Shown here: piece after piece, positions 63,740-64,000 of the stretch
How positions within the stretch are numbered: position 1 is the first letter of the stretch
How the letters are laid out: the number at the start of each line of letters is the position of its first letter
From: Brugia malayi
Taxonomy: Eukaryota > Nematoda > Chromadorea > Rhabditida > Onchocercidae
NCBI RefSeq assembly: GCF_000002995.4
Contig: NW_025062478.1
Coordinates: 11,466,001 to 11,530,000, forward strand
Length of the DNA stretch: 64,000 nucleotides
Direction of reading: 5' to 3'
Notes under the pieces: generated by a model
Told to the model about the DNA's origin: nothing
The model's input: only the letters and a program-made list of their open reading frames with translations
Database searches by the model: none
Program-made: the position numbers and the translations under genes

Positions 63740-64000
63740 TAATAATAATATAATTTTTTCATTTTTCTTTTCTAATTTTTCAAAAAAAAAAAATGAATAT
63801 TTTAAATATTTCAAAAAAAAAAAAGAATTATATTGATTAAAAAAACTTGCAAACTAAAAGTGCTTTTTATCTCAGAAAAAAGTGAAAAACTGATAATTTT
63901 AAAAAGTGCTAAATTATTTGTTACTTTAATTTGCATAAATAGAATTATTAAACTAACTATGAATTTTAGCCACAATTTGAAAGACTTAGCAAATTTCTAC
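63740..64000. other. 3' flank of the large gene
   Basis: AT-rich with AAT repeats directly after the stop. No canonical AATAAA is seen within 100 bp; AATATA variants at about 63747 may serve. No further gene is seen before the window ends. Confidence 0.4.

Overview
The window looks like nuclear DNA from a nematode, most likely a parasitic spirurid or filarial-type worm (an inference). It is extremely A+T-rich and full of 8-20 nt A or T homopolymers. Its genes are split by small to very large introns with nematode-style T-rich acceptors (TTTCAG, TTTTAG). There are plausible trans-splice acceptors just upstream of start codons, no operons of the bacterial kind, and no Shine-Dalgarno sites. No rRNA, tRNA or CRISPR array could be recognised by eye.

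Layout. 1-2.2 kb: AT-rich, no gene seen. 2.18-2.58 kb (minus): a small secreted protein with a complete 12-cysteine IGFBP-type domain; GAT and CA microsatellites lie upstream of it. 3.6-19.4 kb: a gene desert with simple repeats, a 7-copy 33-bp tandem repeat and a few hairpins or palindromes. 19.4-22.7 kb (plus): a B-box zinc-finger/coiled-coil (TRIM-like) gene. I resolved seven phase-consistent exons from 21.26 to 22.69 kb, including a 13-bp microexon. A likely first exon lies at 19.4 kb, a frame-broken RING-linker-like segment at 20.06 kb, and an 8-copy 59-bp minisatellite in between. 23.4-25.0 kb (plus): a five-exon gene for a two-repeat protein whose C-terminus resembles DM9/DUF3421. 25-33.3 kb: a second desert with CA-type and ATT-type satellites.

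33.33-63.74 kb (plus): one large gene assembled from 12 exons whose reading phases all agree. It encodes about 680 residues: a beta-rich, kelch-like N-terminal two-thirds, a Ser/Thr-rich linker, then a UBA-like domain and a charged tail. Its two largest introns are 7.6 kb and 13.2 kb. The 13.2-kb intron carries an antisense, internally deleted BEL/Pao-type LTR retroelement relic (52,235-54,565). The relic has TG...CA ends and a 5-bp target-site duplication, and it sits inside a CA-rich microsatellite.

The genes show no obvious pathway link. The B-box and UBA proteins both suggest ubiquitin biology, but adjacency is not evidence of cooperation in a genome of this type. No clearly new multi-gene system was found. 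The best leads are the unusual propeller-plus-UBA architecture, the apparently broken RING module beside an intact B-box reading frame, and the asymmetric LTRs of the BEL/Pao relic.
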